Assembly: GCA_037783545.1 (NCBI GenBank)
Contig: JBBELK010000015.1
Coordinates: forward strand, 1,116,001 to 1,180,000
DNA length: 64,000 nt
Source of the DNA: Henricia sp. BOLD:AAB3569
Lineage: Eukaryota > Echinodermata > Asteroidea > Spinulosida > Echinasteridae
Direction: 5' to 3'
Shown here: positions 45,413 to 64,000 of the stretch, in pieces
How positions within the stretch are numbered: position 1 is the first letter of the stretch
Layout of the letters: each line of letters starts with the position of its first letter
The notes under the pieces: generated by a model
Databases searched by the model: none
What the model was told of the DNA's origin: nothing
What the model saw: the letters and a program-made list of their open reading frames with translations, nothing else
Program-made: the position numbers and the translations under genes

Positions 45413-45586
45413 TCAATTAAAGTTTGTTCAGAAATATACATGTATTATTTGTACATTAATCAATTTTATATACCGAAGGCAAATTTCAGCTAGCTAAAGT
45501 ATGTTTCCGTGATATGTTTCCGTGATATGTTACAGTGGCGCGCTACAGTGACTTACCTACGACCTATTGACGTTTAAAATGCGCTT

Positions 45587-60580
<14,994 letters not shown>

Positions 60581-60882
60581 CTGCAGAAAATAAATGAGAA
60601 AAAAACCACAAAACAATTAAATGTCGGCAAATATATTGAGGCAGATGTCTTACTTGACTGGTGATTTATTCAACTTGCTATATCCAGGGATGCGATTCGT
60701 TTCAGTTTTTTCCAGAATAATCTTCGTCACAAATCATTAAGATAAAAGCAAAGTTCTTGTAAAATCCAGGAAATATAATCACATGGCTGCAATTTCTAGT
60801 TGAAGTACATGAACATGAATGGGTCGAAAATATGACAGGATGGCAATTTTCGCAAGATTGGCAATATTTTGTAAACAAACAG

Positions 60883-61245
60883 TGCAATTCCATAAATTCA
60901 GATTTGCATTTCAGAGACTTTGAGGGCTTGTACTAATGCTTCACGTATTCAAGTTGTTTGATTTTAAACACATGTTCTTCAAGCATCCTTGATGGAAGTG
61001 TAATTCCTGAAAAACTGATTGTAATGCCATTCTCAACATTAAAAAAAATACTCCGTTTCGGAGACCAAAACCTAGGTTTTTATGTATTATGCTTGTTGAG
61101 AATTGAATCACAGTGGGATTTTCAGGAATTACACTTCCATCAAGGATGCTTGAAGAACATGCGTTTAAAATCAAACAACTTGAATATGTGAAGCATTACA
61201 AGCACTCAAAGTCTCTGAAATGCAAATCTGAATTTATGGAATTGC
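60883..61245. repeat. Long hairpin, arms about 165 bp
   Basis: GCAATTCCATAAATTCAGAT at the left end is the exact complement of the right end. The arms continue with TTTGCATTTCAGAGACTTTG, CATGTTCTTCAAGCATCCTT and GATGGAAGTGTAATTCCTGA against their complements, with few mismatches and a centre near 61060. The overall symmetry is much stronger than in most foldback elements here. Two antisense short frames start MILN(A/T)CSSSILDGSVIPE, which simply reflects the symmetry. Confidence 0.85.
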
Positions 61246-62399
61246 CCAACAAAACAATCGCATGTACTTTATGAAATTTACCAATTTACTAATTAAATCT
61301 CTTGTGCTTGTTACAACGTTGTTTATAAGCTTACTGCTTTTGTGAATAGGTCAAACTTTTTGTGAATTAACCACTTTGGCGATAATTCACAAAATTTACA
61401 AAACTTGTGACCTATTCACAAAAGTGGTAAATTTACAAAAATGGTTGAAACAGGGCTTCAACAAATTTCCCACTTTAACTTAAGCAAAAAAGACGAGAAA
61501 ACCGAACAAATTTGTCAACAAATAGTTGGGTTGGAATTTCATCTGATAACATGCATTGTTAAATAAAAGCACTGTTACTTTCTGCTCAACAATAAAGTTC
61601 CCTAATCTATGTACATGTATGTGAAAAAAAGTGTTTTTGGAGAATTTGGAGTGTCGGGATTACATTTTCAAACTGAATAAAAAATAGAATGCTTAATGCA
61701 CAGTACATGTACATGTATAGTTCACTGACCAGTCCAGCTAAATATATTAGACTCCATGCAGAACTCATTCTTTATTGATCACTGTCTCTGGTTACATACA
61801 ATGTGAATGTTTTAACAAAGACTTGATACATCCTCATATTTCATGTGCATGAAACCCGAGCTCGAGCCAATATGCCTTGCATATCATAGAAAAATACGTC
61901 AAACCGGCCTTATACAAAATTACCGTAGCTTAACTCAGATCCACATGTAATACATGTATCTGTATGTGATGTGTCAAAATTAGGAGCAACCACCATGTTT
62001 AAGTTTTTGAGATACATGGGTTCTACACTGGTATCAAATTCATTTGATATTTATTGATACCAAACGTATCCTACATCCTCAGATGTAAAGAAAGTGTAAA
62101 ATGTTGAGCTTCATGTGACACTCCCATTTTGATTTAACATTTCAACAGGTGTGGTAATATTTTCTGCAAAAGAATTATGTATTTATAGTTGGAATTCATT
62201 TTGCATTGCACATTGGTAGGACAAGCCCTGGAGGGGCTTTGTGGTCGTTAAGACCTACCTTTTGTTGTTAAAGTACATGCATGGAATTCACATACAATAA
62301 AAAAAACACCTGAATAAATTGTGTACATGGTGTACGCGTGTGCGCCCTTGGGCATTTTGGGCAAAGTGCTTTGCAGGAGTAAATGGGTACCTGTGAACA

Positions 62400-62850
62400 T
62401 ACACCCTGTTTACACTTGATCCTGAGCTCGGGGTCGAACACCGAGCTTGTGATCAGCCCCGGATCACAAACTGAGTGTAAATGCTCTTGGGACCAAATTG
62501 GCCCTGGATCAGACCCCGAAATTTTGGTCTCGCGTTGGCAGAGGGTTCGATCCCGAGCTCGGGATCAGTTTGCGGTTAGATAAGCAATTAATCTTTACAG
62601 CAATCTGCCACATCCGCTCCACAGCCGTAGCGGGGGAAAAGCCCGCGAAATTCAAGTGGCCTTGTACACTGTACATGCACAACCCATGCACACACAGAGC
62701 ATGACCTTTGACTGCAACTTCTGGCACCGCACTCGAGATCAACTACAAAATGTAAACGCGGCACTCAGGATCATTGCGGTTAACATTGACGCATTCTTAT
62801 CAGGGGATCAATCTTGATCCCGAGCTCGGGACCAGTGTAAACACGGTGAT
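62400..62850. repeat. TIR element, GTTTACACTTGATCC family, copy 2 (uninterrupted)
   Basis: TGTTTACACTTGATCCTGAG on the left and CTCGGGACCAGTGTAAACA on the right are inverted. CCGAGCTCGGGATCAG palindromic words occur inside. It matches 36790-37235 outside the SINE inserted there. Confidence 0.78.
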
Positions 62851-63699
62851 TGTCTGTAGGTATTGAGGTACTCAACTGTAGGTGGTGTTGTGTTTGATTA
62901 GCCTATGAGCACCAAACAGGCAACTAGCACTGTATACTCCCAGAGAGCTGAGGAGGTTAAATTAAGGATTGCTATAACAGCATAATAACCAGGGGTAATA
63001 ATGTCAATTTCCCACAATGCACAAGATGTGTGCGCTATATAAATATCAACAATATTACATCGTCCACAAATCCTACACATGTACCTTGACAACGGTGTGC
63101 GAGTAATTACCCGATCCAATCTGCAATAACATTCCATCTTCAAACTAACATTTGAAAAACTGTGCTAATGTTTGCTTTCCTAGAGAAGAAAAAAAAACCA
63201 GACAATTTTCTTGAATAATGTGTAATAAAAAAAAGATGGATGGTTTTCTTGAGCCGGGACATAGACTAGACAATAATGATGCTCATAAATCTGGCACAGA
63301 GTGGGCCTGATGAGGAGCTCTTCCTGATCCTAACTTCTTGTTCCTATAACTTCCTGTTCCCGACTCAGCAAATATAAATTAAGCATATTTATAGCCTTAT
63401 CAATCTTAAATGACAATATGTTTGAGACACCCTGTTGTATTAGAAGCTAAGGGGACGTCCCGGAGTGAATACGTGACTGACTATGCGTGAACAACATTAA
63501 GAACTCATCAGGTCGGTAGTCCAGTCCATCACATATCATGAATCCTGACATGGCTTTGGCGATTCCAACGTTTTCACAGTCAATTCCGACTCCGTGGTTA
63601 CTAGTGCCACAAGCAGAGATGCCAACATCTAAGATTTAGCCGTAGTTTGTACAATTGCTTCAGCCAATGACGATCAGTATTGACATAATTTTAGAATGC

Positions 63700-63775
63700 A
63701 TATAATAATAATAATAATAATAAGATACTTATAAAGTGCACAATTGCCAAACAGGCCTCAAAGCGCTATAATTCA
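63700..63775 (-). repeat. SINE 3' tail (inverted) with ATT microsatellite
   Basis: Read on the minus strand, AGCGCTTTGAGGCCTGTTTG then TTTATAAGTATCTTATTATT is the common end of tRNA-derived SINEs of marine invertebrates, finishing in an ATT run. The tRNA head is not present nearby, so this is a 5'-truncated copy. Confidence 0.55.
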
Positions 63776-64000
63776 AAAGTGAAATAAAAACACTAAGATT
63801 TACCAAAATATTTATTTTTGCTGCGTTCGAAGATTATTGCATTATTCATGCAAATTTAAAAAACGGTGCCTGTGATGGATTTTTTCGTCTGATAGATTTA
63901 CTATTTAAATGATAGATTTAAGTGTGGGGCTTGGGTGTAATTTATATTGTGTGTCCAAATTAAAGCGGGTGCCTCATGGCAAAATTACTCTTTTTTCAAA

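Larger units (their letters stand above)
37661..45586. other. Intergenic region between PKC 3' end and SLC26A11 copy B start
   Basis: About 7.9 kb with no supported exon. It must include the promoter of copy B (just above 37660). It is mostly repeats: a palindrome (38091-38128), a SINE (38205-38560), two inverted copies of a TIR element (39299, 40093), the GATATGAGAATATA repeat (40280-40690), a GTGACCC foldback (41243), a GGGGCGTTC element (42047), further small TIR elements (42801, 43378, 45165) and a repeat at about 44715-44930 that resembles 1250-1445. A SINE B-box fragment lies near 44008-44024. Confidence 0.55.
60581..64000. other. PKC intron / upstream sequence without recognised exon
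   Basis: I looked on the minus strand for the pseudosubstrate, the C1A domain and the first half of C1B and did not find them. This 3.4 kb therefore appears to be a long PKC intron. It holds a long hairpin (60883-61245), a GTTTACACTTGATCC element (62400-62850), an ATA-rich SINE tail (63700-63775) and AT-rich sequence. Confidence 0.6.

Noticed and set aside
60941..61191. Two similar 77-codon frames on opposite strands (MILN.CSSSILDGSVIPE..).
   Set aside because: They are mirror readings of the long hairpin at 60883-61245, so their similarity reflects DNA symmetry, not protein conservation.
61246..64000. Remaining 5' exons of PKC (pseudosubstrate, C1A).
   Set aside because: No minus-strand stretch with the HKF..PTFC.HC or FCSHC..GFGKQG patterns was found; they must lie outside the window.

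Overview
This is animal nuclear DNA. Coding sequence is split into short exons with GT..AG introns, intergenic space is large, and there are many tRNA-derived SINEs and small inverted-repeat elements. An alpha-2,8-type sialyltransferase and a conventional protein kinase C with vertebrate PRKCB-like alternative C-terminal exons suggest a non-vertebrate deuterostome (echinoderm, hemichordate or cephalochordate). The species cannot be fixed from the sequence. No prokaryotic, viral or CRISPR feature was seen.

Layout. (1) 529-6258, + strand: RRS1, a ribosome-assembly factor, 11 exons, complete. (2) 8612-10587, - strand: an ST8Sia-family sialyltransferase, 3 exons, complete, convergent with RRS1. 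(3) 12417-about 21.4 kb, + strand: SLC26A11-like anion transporter copy A, 14 confident exons plus a tentative last exon, head-to-head with the sialyltransferase. (4) 24148-37660, - strand: SLC26A11-like copy B, 14 confident exons, last exon unresolved. Copies A and B lie tail-to-tail. Exons 2-10 have exactly the same lengths and phases in both, so they are an old inverted duplicate pair. (5) 45587-60580, - strand: the 3' part of a conventional PKC gene, from the end of C1B through C2 and the whole kinase domain to two alternative last exons. Its 5' exons must lie beyond 64000.

The remaining sequence is repeat-rich: at least four tRNA-derived SINE families, about fifteen families of TIR or foldback elements (several with two or more copies here, some nested), a 151-152 bp minisatellite built of two palindromes, a 33 bp minisatellite, a tandem array of tRNA-like units, and a mariner-like remnant with a short transposase-like reading frame. 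Intron positions were assigned by hand from splice consensus plus reading frame and family alignment from memory. The genes are not an operon and have no evident shared pathway. The pairings with possible regulatory meaning are the 1.8 kb head-to-head interval between the sialyltransferase and transporter A, and the tail-to-tail transporter pair.

The points most worth a second look are the PKC betaI/betaII exon pair in an invertebrate-type genome, the mirrored SLC26A11 duplicates with divergence focused on one membrane segment of copy A, and the compound palindromic minisatellite inside copy B. I found no convincing new multi-gene system.
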